NCBI GenBank assembly: GCA_963844395.1
Contig: CAWJNX010000002.1
Location: 806,001-870,000, forward strand
Direction of reading: 5' to 3'
DNA from: VRUE01 sp963844395
GTDB lineage: Bacteria > Actinomycetota > Thermoleophilia > Solirubrobacterales > 70-9
Length of the DNA stretch: 64,000 nt
This document shows positions 49,332-56,653 of this stretch, piece by piece. The number at the start of each line of letters is the position of its first letter. Position 1 is the stretch's first letter. Both the position numbers and the translations under genes were made by a program. The notes beneath the pieces were generated by a model. It had not been told where the DNA came from and did no database searches. It worked only from the letters and a program-made list of their open reading frames with translations.

Positions 49332-50120
49332 TTAGGCCTGCTGGGTGGCGGTTGCCGCCCGAGCCGACTTGCGGTGGCGGCGGAACATCTCTTCCACCCA
49401 TTCGTAGCCGCGCCGCTCTTTGAGCGGCGCTCGGAAGCGCTCGAAACCGGCCGCCGACTCTTCGTCGGAGGGCAGGGGTCCCTCCTCCGGGGTCACCAGC
49501 GGGTAGAAGAGCGAGGCGGCGGTGAGATCGGCGACGGTGAAGCTGTCGCCGACCAGGTAGTCGCCGTCGCCCAGCTCGGCCTCGAGCCGGTCCAGCGCGG
49601 CGAGCACCTTGGCGCGGCTCCGCTCGGCCTGCTTCGCACTCCCGGCTCGGAAGCGCAGCGCGGTGAAGACGCGCGCGTAGGCTGCCGCGGCCTTCGGCAT
49701 GCGGGCCAGCGGGCCCGGCGCCGTCTGCTTCATCAGCTCCGTGAAGCGCTCTCGGTCATTTCTGAGCTCGTGCCAGGCGAGGTGGCGGATGTGGGGGCCG
49801 AGCTCGTCGTCGAAGAAGTCCTCCAGCTCGAGAGCGCGGCGCTGCTGCTCGGGATCGGAGGGATAGAGCGGCGGCTCGGGATAGCGCTCCTCGAGCGCGG
49901 CGATGATCGCGGTCGAGTCGCCGATCCGCTCGCCGTCGATGCTCAGCACCGGGAAGGTGACCTGTCCACCGCGGGTCAGCCAGGCGGCGACCACCATGTG
50001 GGCGCCGGGGACGGGCGAGTGGCACCGGTGCTCGACGCCCTTCCAGGCCAGCGCCCAGCGCGCCTTCTCGCTGTAGTGCGAGACGTCGATCTGCCAGAGG
50101 GTGGGAAGCGAATCGCTCAT
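49332..50120 (-). CDS. Glutathione S-transferase-fold protein
   Basis: 262 residues from ATG 50120 (MSDSLPTLWQIDVSHYSEKARWAL). The N-terminal thioredoxin-like domain has VSHYSEKARWALAWKGVEH and FPVLSIDGERIGDSTAIIAALE (the GSH-binding SNAIL/TRAIL-like DSTAI). The C-terminal helical domain ends DYLVGDSFTVADLTAASLFYPL. Actinobacteria often lack glutathione, so the thiol used is uncertain. Confidence 0.88.
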   Translation of the reverse strand: MSDSLPTLWQIDVSHYSEKARWALAWKGVEHRCHSPVPGAHMVVAAWLTRGGQVTFPVLSIDGERIGDSTAIIAALEERYPEPPLYPSDPEQQRRALELEDFFDDELGPHIRHLAWHELRNDRERFTELMKQTAPGPLARMPKAAAAYARVFTALRFRAGSAKQAERSRAKVLAALDRLEAELGDGDYLVGDSFTVADLTAASLFYPLVTPEEGPLPSDEESAAGFERFRAPLKERRGYEWVEEMFRRHRKSARAATATQQA

Positions 50121-50157
50121 TGCGTCGGTCCGGTTCTCATGGCAGCATAATGGCGCT

Positions 50158-50436
50158 ATGGCACTCCTGAGCGATTCCGAGATAGAGGCGCGGCTGTCCG
50201 AGCACCCGGGCTGGGAACGGCGCGGTGACGCGATCTCGAAGAGCTTCGAGCGCGGCGACTTCGTCGGCTCGGTCCGCTTCGTCGAGAGCATCGTCGAGCC
50301 GGCCGAGGCGATGGGCCACCACCCGGATCTGGAGATCTCCTGGGACAAGGTCACGGTATCGATCGCGACCCACTCCGAGGGCGGCGTCACGGCCGCGGAC
50401 TTCGAGCTGGCGGCGAAGATCGACGCCCTTCCCTGA
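50158..50436 (+). CDS. Pterin-4a-carbinolamine dehydratase
   Basis: 92 residues from ATG 50158 (MALLSDSEIEARL). The active-site block is EAMGHHPDLEISWDKVTVSIATHSEGGVTAADFELA, with the paired His and Trp positions of PCD/DCoH. It recycles tetrahydrobiopterin-type cofactors. No aromatic amino acid hydroxylase is nearby. TATAAT-like CATAAT lies upstream between the divergent starts. Confidence 0.9.
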   Translation: MALLSDSEIEARLSEHPGWERRGDAISKSFERGDFVGSVRFVESIVEPAEAMGHHPDLEISWDKVTVSIATHSEGGVTAADFELAAKIDALP

Positions 50437-50491
50437 GGGGCCGTCGTGACGGTGAGCGCCGTGCGTCCAACGGCGGGACTACCGTGAGCCG

Positions 50492-50905
50492 ATGGCCGAA
50501 ACGCTGAGGATCGACCAAGGGTTGGTCATTCCTTTGGCCGAGATCGAGCTGCGGACGAGCCGCTCCTCCGGGCCGGGCGGGCAGCACGCCAACGTGACCG
50601 CGTCGCGGGTCGAAGCGGTGTTCGACGTCGAGACGTCGGCGGCGCTGGACGAGGCCCAGCGGGGGCGGCTGAACGAGCGGATCGGGCCCGTCGTCACCGC
50701 CGTCGCCCAGGATGCCCGCGGCCAGGCGCGCAACCGCGAGCTGGCGCTGGAGCGCCTCGCCGAGAAGATCGCGGCGGGGTTGAGGACGCCACGCCGCCGC
50801 CGCCCCACCAGGCCGACCCGTGCCTCGCGGGAGCGGCGCCTGGAACAGAAGCGCCGAGGCGCCGAGCGCAAGCGCTCGCGCCGCAAGCCGGCCGGCGAGG
50901 AGTGA
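50492..50905 (+). CDS. arfB: Peptidyl-tRNA hydrolase, ArfB/YaeJ-type ribosome rescue factor
   Basis: 137 residues, one release-factor domain 3 without codon-recognition domains. The GGQ motif is RSSGPGGQHANVTASRVEAV. The basic C-terminal tail (ASRERRLEQKRRGAERKRSRRKPAGEE) fits the mRNA channel of stalled ribosomes in ArfB. It hydrolyses peptidyl-tRNA on ribosomes without a stop codon. Confidence 0.9.
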   Translation: MAETLRIDQGLVIPLAEIELRTSRSSGPGGQHANVTASRVEAVFDVETSAALDEAQRGRLNERIGPVVTAVAQDARGQARNRELALERLAEKIAAGLRTPRRRRPTRPTRASRERRLEQKRRGAERKRSRRKPAGEE

Positions 50906-50941
50906 CGCCCACGTCATCTGGTGCGTGGCAGACTCGGAGCG

Positions 50942-51289
50942 ATGGCAAAGCGCAAGCAGCGAAAGCCTCGGTCCAAGGCGCCGACGGTCAACTACACCGA
51001 CCCGGAGGGAAACATCTTGACCCTGCGTCAGTCGCTCAGCTCCGGGACGATCGCCAAGCTCGCCGAGGGACCGGCAACCGCCGCCACTTCCCAAGACGAC
51101 GCCTGGCACCGCCGCCAGGAGCACCTCTTCGAGCGCCTCGCCGTCCGCTGGGAGATAGCCGGCCTTCCCCTCACCGACCAGAAGCTGCTCCTCGGCCGCT
51201 ACCGCATGGCCGACGGCCCGACCCAGCAGTGGGTCCGCCAAACGATCGCCGACCACATTGATCGCCACATCCCCGATCTGTCCGGATAG
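50942..51289 (+). CDS. Small conserved-looking hypothetical protein
   Basis: 115 residues from ATG 50942. The basic N-terminus MAKRKQRKPRSKAPTVNYTD is followed by LTLRQSLSSGTIAKLAEG and a helical C-terminus (WHRRQEHLFERLAVRWEIAG, LTDQKLLLGRYRMADGPTQQW). No signal or TM segment. I recognise no domain. It may share a transcript with arfB, 36 bp upstream. Confidence 0.55.
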   Translation: MAKRKQRKPRSKAPTVNYTDPEGNILTLRQSLSSGTIAKLAEGPATAATSQDDAWHRRQEHLFERLAVRWEIAGLPLTDQKLLLGRYRMADGPTQQWVRQTIADHIDRHIPDLSG

Positions 51290-51354
51290 GGGGCGAATTC
51301 AGCTCGCTCCGGCCTTAGGACAGGCATGCCCGCAACCTCGATGGCTTTCCCGTA

Positions 51355-51384
51355 TTCTTTACCTATGCCCAAAAAGGTAAAGAA
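51355..51384. promoter_or_regulatory. Operator-like inverted repeat over the AbrB start
   Basis: TTCTTTACC (51355-51363) and GGTAAAGAA (51376-51384) are perfect 9-bp inverted copies spanning the ATG at 51365. Suits autorepression by the antitoxin or an mRNA hairpin hiding the start. Confidence 0.6.
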
Positions 51385-51616
51385 ACAATTGCGAGATCAA
51401 ACCCGGATCTCCTCCAAGCACCAGGTGACGATTCCGGCTAGCGCTTTTCGTGGAGCCGGCTTCGAGCCGGGCGACACCCTGCGGGCGGAAGCCGAGGGAG
51501 CGGGCCGCGTGGTCTTGACGCGGATCGACGAGCTGGTCGATCGCTACTCCGGCTGCCTGGAAACCGGTGGAGACCTGCGCGAGCGGGTGGAAGGGCTGCG
51601 CGAGGAGTGGCGGTAG
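51365..51616 (+). CDS. AbrB/MazE-type antitoxin
   Basis: 83 residues from ATG 51365. The swapped-hairpin DNA-binding domain is TRISSKHQVTIPASAFRGAGFEPGDTLRAEAEGAGRVVLTRID. The C-terminal 35 residues would bind the toxin. Its stop overlaps the toxin GTG at 51607. Confidence 0.88.
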   Translation: MPKKVKKQLRDQTRISSKHQVTIPASAFRGAGFEPGDTLRAEAEGAGRVVLTRIDELVDRYSGCLETGGDLRERVEGLREEWR

Positions 51617-52011
51617 TCCTCGACTCCGATGCGGTGATCGGGTTCTTGGACGCCGGAGATGCTCTGCACGATTCCGCCGATGCGGCGATCCGCGAGCTGG
51701 TCCGGACGGAGCGCCTACTGGTTTCGACCGTCACCTACGCCGAGGTGCTGACCGGCGCCCGGCTCGGCCATTACGACGAGGAGGGTGTGTCCGGCTTCTT
51801 CACCAAGCTGATCTCCGAGATGCCGCCGGTCGATGTCCAGGTGGCAGCGAGGGCAGCGGACCTCCGAGCCACGTCGAGGTCCCTGCGCATGCCGGACGCC
51901 CTGATCCTCGCTACCGCCGATACCCACCCCGAGGTTGAGCTGATCGTCACAGGTGACGCACAGGCGACGAAGCTGCCGGGCCTCAATTGCGTGGTGCGGC
52001 AACTGAGCTGA
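51607..52011 (+). CDS. PIN-domain toxin (VapC type) of the third TA pair
   Basis: 134 residues from GTG 51607. PIN positions: VVLDSDAVIGFLDAGD (Asp), STVTYAEVLTGA (Glu), RMPDALILATADTH (Asp) and TGDAQATKLPG (Asp). The last gene before the island boundary; its stop is 7 bp before the 30-bp att repeat, so the island lies just downstream. Confidence 0.9.
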   Translation: MAVVLDSDAVIGFLDAGDALHDSADAAIRELVRTERLLVSTVTYAEVLTGARLGHYDEEGVSGFFTKLISEMPPVDVQVAARAADLRATSRSLRMPDALILATADTHPEVELIVTGDAQATKLPGLNCVVRQLS

Positions 52012-52017
52012 GTGACG

Positions 52018-52047
52018 GGAATGGGCGCGGCTGGGTTCGAACCAGCG
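52018..52047. repeat. att repeat: 30-bp copy of the tRNA-Val 3' end
   Basis: GGAATGGGCGCGGCTGGGTT and the next 10 bases are identical to 60964-60993, the 3' end of tRNA-Val(CAC) plus 4 flanking bases. Same orientation at both sites, as expected for direct att repeats left by tyrosine-recombinase integration. Confidence 0.9.
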
Positions 52048-52334
52048 GTTTCAACCAGATCGCGAACCGAAAGAACCAGGCCCGCTTGCGGCAACCAATG
52101 TATCTCATGGCGAGACGGCCTTGCCTCGACCATCCGCAGACAATGCGGTGTTGGTCGATCTCTACGCTAGACCACTCCAATCGGCCTTTAGGTGGCGTGA
52201 GTTCGAATCCCGCCGGGGCATTGATGGCAACCGCATTCTAGCCCTGAATACCGCAGCCCGAATTTGCGGCGTGGCTTTTGAATCCGATAGCGTTCTGTCG
52301 TGCGCACTAGCGACAATACACGAAAGAGCTAACG
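52048..52334. other. Intergenic stretch with a second tRNA 3' fragment
   Basis: GTGAGTTCGAATCCCGC followed by CGGGGCA (52197-52220) has the layout of a T arm and 3' acceptor on the + strand, with one mismatch in the T stem. No matching 5' half is present. The rest shows no gene I can support. Confidence 0.45.
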
Positions 52335-53111
52335 ATTCCTAAGACCGTCGCCTTCACTTGCTGTGACCAGTCCTACGAGGACTTTGCGCCACTATTTGCT
52401 GCGAGCCTTCTAGCGCACAATCCGGACGCCGCCGTGGAGATCGGTGTAGAAGACAAGGCTCGCCTCCTTGCTGATCATCCCGAACCTTGGCGGCTTGTGA
52501 CAACAGCATTCGAGTCGAAATTATGCATTCGGGACGTGGCATGGGAGAAAGACCAGCGGCCAATCGTCCCTCCCATGGTGCGGTTTCTGGAGACTCCGGT
52601 TACCAACTCAGAGTATGTGTATTTGACCGATATCGATTACATCATCCTTGAGGAAATCACCCCGGTGCACCTTGAAATCATGCGGGAAAATCAAGCCCGC
52701 TACAGCAATATTATTCGGTCCCGACCAGGACGTCCTCAGCTAAGTGGGCTCCATTTCACCAAGCGAGCAGCCCACTACCCGCTGCCGGACATCTCGGACG
52801 TACGCATACGCACTATGGGTGACGAGGAACTGCTATACGAGATCGTAAGGCGAAAAGGCACCCGTCTATACAAAGGCGACAGACGCCCACAGCACGGCAT
52901 TCACATCAGCCCACAGCGATCAGCAGTCCCCACCATCAGCCAATCAGGTGAGCGAATTCCTGGCTGGAGCATTCCAGCCTTTGCTGAGCAATTCCACCTT
53001 TTTATCGCCAGCGACTTGATGACCCACCTTCGACCGACTCTCTCAACTCGTATTCAGCGCAGCCTGGAGGAGATAGAAGAGGTTTGCGCACAGGTGCTTT
53101 CAGTCTCCTGA
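52335..53111 (+). CDS. Probable glycosyltransferase lacking a normal start codon
   Basis: About 259 residues. Clear coding sequence begins at IPKTVAFTCCDQSYEDFAPL (52335, codon ATT), but there is no ATG, GTG or TTG between an in-frame TAG and that point; the first conventional start is GTG 52434. VYLTDIDYIILEEI resembles the DxD metal site of nucleotide-sugar transferases. Either ATT is used, or the 5' end was lost when the element was assembled. Lower GC than neighbours outside the island. Confidence 0.55.
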   Translation: MPKTVAFTCCDQSYEDFAPLFAASLLAHNPDAAVEIGVEDKARLLADHPEPWRLVTTAFESKLCIRDVAWEKDQRPIVPPMVRFLETPVTNSEYVYLTDIDYIILEEITPVHLEIMRENQARYSNIIRSRPGRPQLSGLHFTKRAAHYPLPDISDVRIRTMGDEELLYEIVRRKGTRLYKGDRRPQHGIHISPQRSAVPTISQSGERIPGWSIPAFAEQFHLFIASDLMTHLRPTLSTRIQRSLEEIEEVCAQVLSVS

Positions 53112-53284
53112 TGGTCTTGGTGGCGCAAGGCGGGAGACGAGGGCTCCTACATGAGCGAACGCCATGGCACTCCCTGGTAGCCGATTGACTGGCCGCTGGC
53201 CTCCTCCTACGTCGGTGCAACAATAGCTCTGACGAAACGGTTCGAGGTAAACGCGACTGCCCTGACTAATAAGCCAAGTTGTCC

Positions 53285-53313
53285 TTGACGCCGGGCTCCA
53301 AAAGGGGTAAGTA
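53285..53313 (+). promoter_or_regulatory. Sigma-70 promoter of the Tat/beta-helix operon
   Basis: TTGACG (53285-53290), 17-bp spacer, TAAGTA (53308-53313), about 40 bp before the ATG at 53351, with GGGAGA as Shine-Dalgarno. Confidence 0.6.
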
Positions 53314-53350
53314 TTTGTGCATTCGTAATGCCGACCGCAGGGAGACCTAA

Positions 53351-55027
53351 ATGAGCCGAGGCGCCGACCAGTCAGTTGTAATCAGTGACTCCCACCAAGA
53401 CGACGCCCCTGAACACCTGTCTCGCAGGCGTCTTCTCGCGGGCGCTGGGGCGGCTGGCACCGCAGGCGTCCTCGCGAGCCTAGTAACGCATGGCGCGAGC
53501 ACTCCAGCTTTTGCGGCAGGAGTCGAAGGGGTCTTCGTCAACGTAAAGGACTATGGCGCCAAAGGTGATGGAAAAACCGACGACTCGGCCGCAATCCAAG
53601 CGGCCATCAACGCTACCGCCCCTGACGGTCGAGCCGTGTTCATGCCAAGCGGCGTCTACATGATCGGAGCGCCGCTAAGTATGCGGAATGGCCTTACGCT
53701 GCGCGGCGCGGGTCGCGCGGCGACGACTTTGCGGCTGATGCCGAGCAGCAACGGCCCGATTCTTAATGCTCCCGTCGTCGGTAGCGCATACCAGTCAGTC
53801 GATGATCTGATGCTTTCCGACCTCACTCTCGACGGCGATGCCGGCAGCACGGAAATTCCTTCCTCAATGGGCTCCTCCGCATTGCTTCACGCATACCAAT
53901 CACATAGGTGGCATATCGCGAGGTGTCGCTTTATGCGTGGCCGAGGCTATGGGATTGGTCTCCAAGGCGGTCCCACCAATCCACTTGCTGACCGGCAGGG
54001 ACCTCACGAGGACACCTACATTGTCGATTCCGAGCTGATATCTAACGGCATGGTTACCACTGCTGCATCAGACGGGATAGATACGAAGTCAGCCAGGCGC
54101 TTCACGATGGTTGGGTGCTATGCGCGCGATAACGTCGGCGTAGGGATCAACATCCGGGCCCATTTCGCGACTCTTGTTGACTGCCGCTCTGACGGAAACG
54201 CCCTCGGGTTCACTTTGACTTCGAGCACGAACGAACCCGAATCAAACGAAAACGATGCCTATTTCACCGTCCTAGGGGGTTCGGCGGAGTTCAATAAAGG
54301 TAGCGGTCTAGCTGTCTCGAGGACCTCGCCGCAGTCCATTGACGACGGCCTCACCTACGCGACGATAGTTGGCTTCAACGCACGCGAGAATGTTGGGGGC
54401 GGCTTGGCCGTGCCCGGGCCGACGCCGCCTAACGTTGACAACGCGGTTGCTCTCTCCATTGTCGGAGGCCAGTACATCCACAACTCGCAGAACGGAATCA
54501 GCATTCAGAGGACGCGTAGTCTGTCCATCGACGGAGCGATCTGCCGCGAGAACGAAAAGAACGGCCTACGCATTCTTGATTGTGTCGAGGGTTCAGTGAC
54601 CGGCTGCCAGTTTCGGGGGAATGGCCACCGCGCCATCTATCTAGGTGGCGTAACGGTCACCACGAACTTCATTGCAACCGTAGGGAATGTTATGAAGGGA
54701 AATGCAGTCGGAACAATCGAGAGCAGTGGTACGAACTCGACCGTCGTCGGCAATGCTGTTGATGAAAGCCCAAGCGTGTCCGCAGCATCTACGCTGGTAC
54801 TTCCACCCTGTCACAACCTGATCACCGTGACGGGTACTACGACTATCGCTACTATAAAAGCGAGCTACGATGGACGACTGGTCGTGTTGACGTTTGCGGA
54901 TACCGTGACCGTGATAAAGGGTTCGAATTTGAAGCTCGCAAACAACTTTACGGCGACCCCTAGCGACACGCTCACCTTGATATGCCAAGGAGGCGCTTGG
55001 TCCGAGGTTGCCCGTAGTGCCAACTGA
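53351..55027 (+). CDS. Tat-exported parallel beta-helix protein (pectate-lyase-3 like)
   Basis: 558 residues. A twin-arginine signal, LSRRRLLAGAGAAGTAGVLA, ends near AFAAG. VFVNVKDYGAKGDGKTDDSAAIQAAINA is the start of the pectate_lyase_3/GH55-like beta-helix domain, followed by many short Gly/Asn-rich coils with the rhythm VxxxxxxNxxGI (about 75-470). A final beta-rich domain (475-558) resembles phage tail-spike C-termini. It could degrade or bind a polysaccharide. It is followed 37 bp later by tatA. Confidence 0.8.
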   Translation: MSRGADQSVVISDSHQDDAPEHLSRRRLLAGAGAAGTAGVLASLVTHGASTPAFAAGVEGVFVNVKDYGAKGDGKTDDSAAIQAAINATAPDGRAVFMPSGVYMIGAPLSMRNGLTLRGAGRAATTLRLMPSSNGPILNAPVVGSAYQSVDDLMLSDLTLDGDAGSTEIPSSMGSSALLHAYQSHRWHIARCRFMRGRGYGIGLQGGPTNPLADRQGPHEDTYIVDSELISNGMVTTAASDGIDTKSARRFTMVGCYARDNVGVGINIRAHFATLVDCRSDGNALGFTLTSSTNEPESNENDAYFTVLGGSAEFNKGSGLAVSRTSPQSIDDGLTYATIVGFNARENVGGGLAVPGPTPPNVDNAVALSIVGGQYIHNSQNGISIQRTRSLSIDGAICRENEKNGLRILDCVEGSVTGCQFRGNGHRAIYLGGVTVTTNFIATVGNVMKGNAVGTIESSGTNSTVVGNAVDESPSVSAASTLVLPPCHNLITVTGTTTIATIKASYDGRLVVLTFADTVTVIKGSNLKLANNFTATPSDTLTLICQGGAWSEVARSAN

Positions 55028-55063
55028 TCGCGGTAGCACAATGGAACTAGTTGAAAGGCAGTC

Positions 55064-55306
55064 GTGCCTAGCATAGGGCCGCTAGAGATCGCAATCGTAA
55101 TGGGCGTCGCCCTCTTAGTCTTCGGGCCCAGGCGCCTTCCCGAGCTCGGTCGCTCACTGGGACGAGGGATACGCGAGTTCGGGACGTCTGTAGCGGGAAA
55201 GGACGAGGTCGGCCGCGATGATCAGCCGCCACCCGAAGTTAGTGCTGAGGAGGCCTGTCAGGAAACAAGAGAGCGGGCTCGTTCCACCCAGACGATCGAC
55301 TCGTAA
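55064..55306 (+). CDS. tatA: Sec-independent translocase subunit TatA
   Basis: 80 residues from GTG 55064. PSIGPLEIAIVMGVALLVFGPRRLPELGRSLGRGIREFG is the complete TatA/E core: short TM helix, FGPRRLPELGRS hinge and amphipathic helix. An acidic tail follows. It lies directly after a Tat-substrate gene in the island, probably in one transcript. tatC is not present here and would come from the chromosome. Confidence 0.92.
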   Translation: MPSIGPLEIAIVMGVALLVFGPRRLPELGRSLGRGIREFGTSVAGKDEVGRDDQPPPEVSAEEACQETRERARSTQTIDS

Positions 55307-55418
55307 AGGCCCAGGATGACGCCTGCTGGATCAACTCGTCCAGTGGGTTACGCCCTCCTCTGCATCGACCTCTACCGATGGACCTCACCCTCAGTCGCTA
55401 ATCGAGTCTCCCTCGCGA

Positions 55419-55799
55419 TTACCAGTCTAAGAGGAAGTTAGCAACGCACGCAGCTTCGGTTGGCGTAACAAAACCCTGTTTGTTCTCGACAAGACCGACG
55501 CTGTGCAGAAAATCAACCGCTTCCTTGGCTTCCTCAAGGTCAGCCGGTGACCACGTGGGATCGGGAACGGGCGGTGCCGGGGGAACCCCCTCGATAATGT
55601 CGATGGGTTCTAAATGATCTTCCCGCGCAATCTCATCGAGTTCAGCTCCGAGCTTATCGGACGGCTCAGGAGGCTCTTGGCGTTTCAACACCAGCTTTTC
55701 CGCGAGCTCAGTGATTGAAACGTGATCCCTCCGGGGAACGCGCATGACCTCCTTAAGAATTATCCCCCGCGTGTGCGAAGTATCAAATTTTTGCACCAT
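55419..55799 (-). CDS. Hypothetical protein with winged-helix-like C-terminus
   Basis: About 126 residues from ATG 55799 (MVQKFDTS), 8 bp after AGGAGG; GTG 55808 and TTG 55802 are also possible. It is acidic and proline-rich in the middle (EGVPPAPPVPDPTWSP). The C-terminal AKEAVDFLHSVGLVENKQGFVTPTEA looks like a small winged helix. No homologue recognised. It faces away from the tat genes. Confidence 0.6.
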   Translation of the reverse strand: MVQKFDTSHTRGIILKEVMRVPRRDHVSITELAEKLVLKRQEPPEPSDKLGAELDEIAREDHLEPIDIIEGVPPAPPVPDPTWSPADLEEAKEAVDFLHSVGLVENKQGFVTPTEAACVANFLLDW

Positions 55800-56273
55800 C
55801 AAGCTCACCTCCTCGCGCGTCCGACCAGTATAGACCTGGCAGCACCATAGTGTCCGCCCTCCTACCCCGCTTGGAAACCAAGCGCGAAGTCCCTTTCTCG
55901 GCGCCGGCAGCTCAGAGAACAGGGCAGCCGCCCTCTTAAGCGGCAGGTCGCCGGCTCGACTTCGGCCCGAGGCCCTCTCGTTCTAGCAACACTCTCGCGC
56001 CGCCGCGGATTCCCGCATCGAATGCGGAGTTGACACAGGCACCCCCACTCGACCCTGATGCAACCGTCGTCCGTCCTGGACAGACAAGGTGATGGACGCC
56101 GCGCCGGGACAAAATCCGACCGCTGCCACTCCCGGTGCTCCCCTACCGTCGCCAGCGCGATCGCCCCGCCCGCTGCGGGAGCCGCCCTCCCCTCCTTGAT
56201 CTTTGCACGCCTGCGGCGTGCAGGGGTCAGGCACGGCTCCCGCAGCGGGCGGGGCACGACTGAGGAGGTCGAG
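55800..56273. other. Intergenic region with a tRNA-like sequence and nested repeat
   Basis: Near 55897-55977 the + strand can fold like a tRNA: D-arm-like GCTC...GGGC, anticodon-like stem GCCGC/GCGGC around the 8-nt loop CCTCTTAA, T-arm-like GCCGG-CTCGACT-TCGGC, and CTCGG/CCGAG ends. The acceptor is imperfect and the D-acceptor gap too long, so it is degenerate. The 56164-56254 repeat follows. Confidence 0.35.
56164..56254. repeat. 21-bp perfect inverted repeat with nested hairpin
   Basis: CCCCGCCCGCTGCGGGAGCC+G (56164-56184) and its inverse (56234-56254), with GCACGC-CTGCG-GCGTGC (56205-56221) in the loop. It ends 19 bp before the next start codon, so it may control translation or protect the mRNA. 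Its right arm resembles GGCTCCCGCATCGGGCGGGG at 56613. Confidence 0.85.
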
Positions 56274-56546
56274 ATGACCCAGACCCTCGACATAGCCATG
56301 CAGACCGTCGAGCAAGACGAGCACACCCTCACCTACGAGGAGCTCTCAGGGCTCAGCGTTCAACAAGCCGAACGGAAGGTCGAAAGCTTTGTTGCCGAAC
56401 TGCGCAAGATGACTCCCGAGGAGCGCGTCAGCACCTCGCGCCACACAATGAATCGCTGGGAATACTGGGTCTATGCGGCCCGCTTCCCCGACGAGGTGCC
56501 GACGGTCAACGGCGAGTTTGAGCGAATCGCATTGACCCTCGAATAG
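56274..56546 (+). CDS. Small hypothetical protein of the island
   Basis: 90 residues from ATG 56274 with GAGGAGG at the right distance. LTYEELSGLSVQQAERKVES and LRKMTPEERVSTSRHTMNRW are helical; it ends WEYWVYAARFPDEVPTVNGE. No domain recognised. It is flanked by two nested repeats and followed by the ParB-like gene, probably in one transcript. Confidence 0.7.
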   Translation: MTQTLDIAMQTVEQDEHTLTYEELSGLSVQQAERKVESFVAELRKMTPEERVSTSRHTMNRWEYWVYAARFPDEVPTVNGEFERIALTLE

Positions 56547-56549
56547 GCC

Positions 56550-56618
56550 GGAGCCACCTCGCTTCGCCGTCCCCCGCATTTTCGCACGCTTCGCGTGTGG
56601 GGCGGGGGCACCGGCTCC
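56550..56618. repeat. Nested hairpin upstream of the ParB-like gene
   Basis: GGAGCC (56550-56555)/GGCTCC (56613-56618), CCCCCGC (56571-56577)/GCGGGGG (56602-56608) and CACGC/GCGTG (56585-56597). Same concentric design, same CACGC...GCGTG core and similar outer sequence as the 56164 element. Confidence 0.6.
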
Positions 56619-56653
56619 CGCATCGGGCGGGGGCAGAGGACAAAGGAGCATCC

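Noticed and set aside
55862..56332. Cys/Arg-rich open frames on the minus strand
   Set aside because: They follow the arms of the nested repeat and the antisense of the 56274 gene; no start site or domain.
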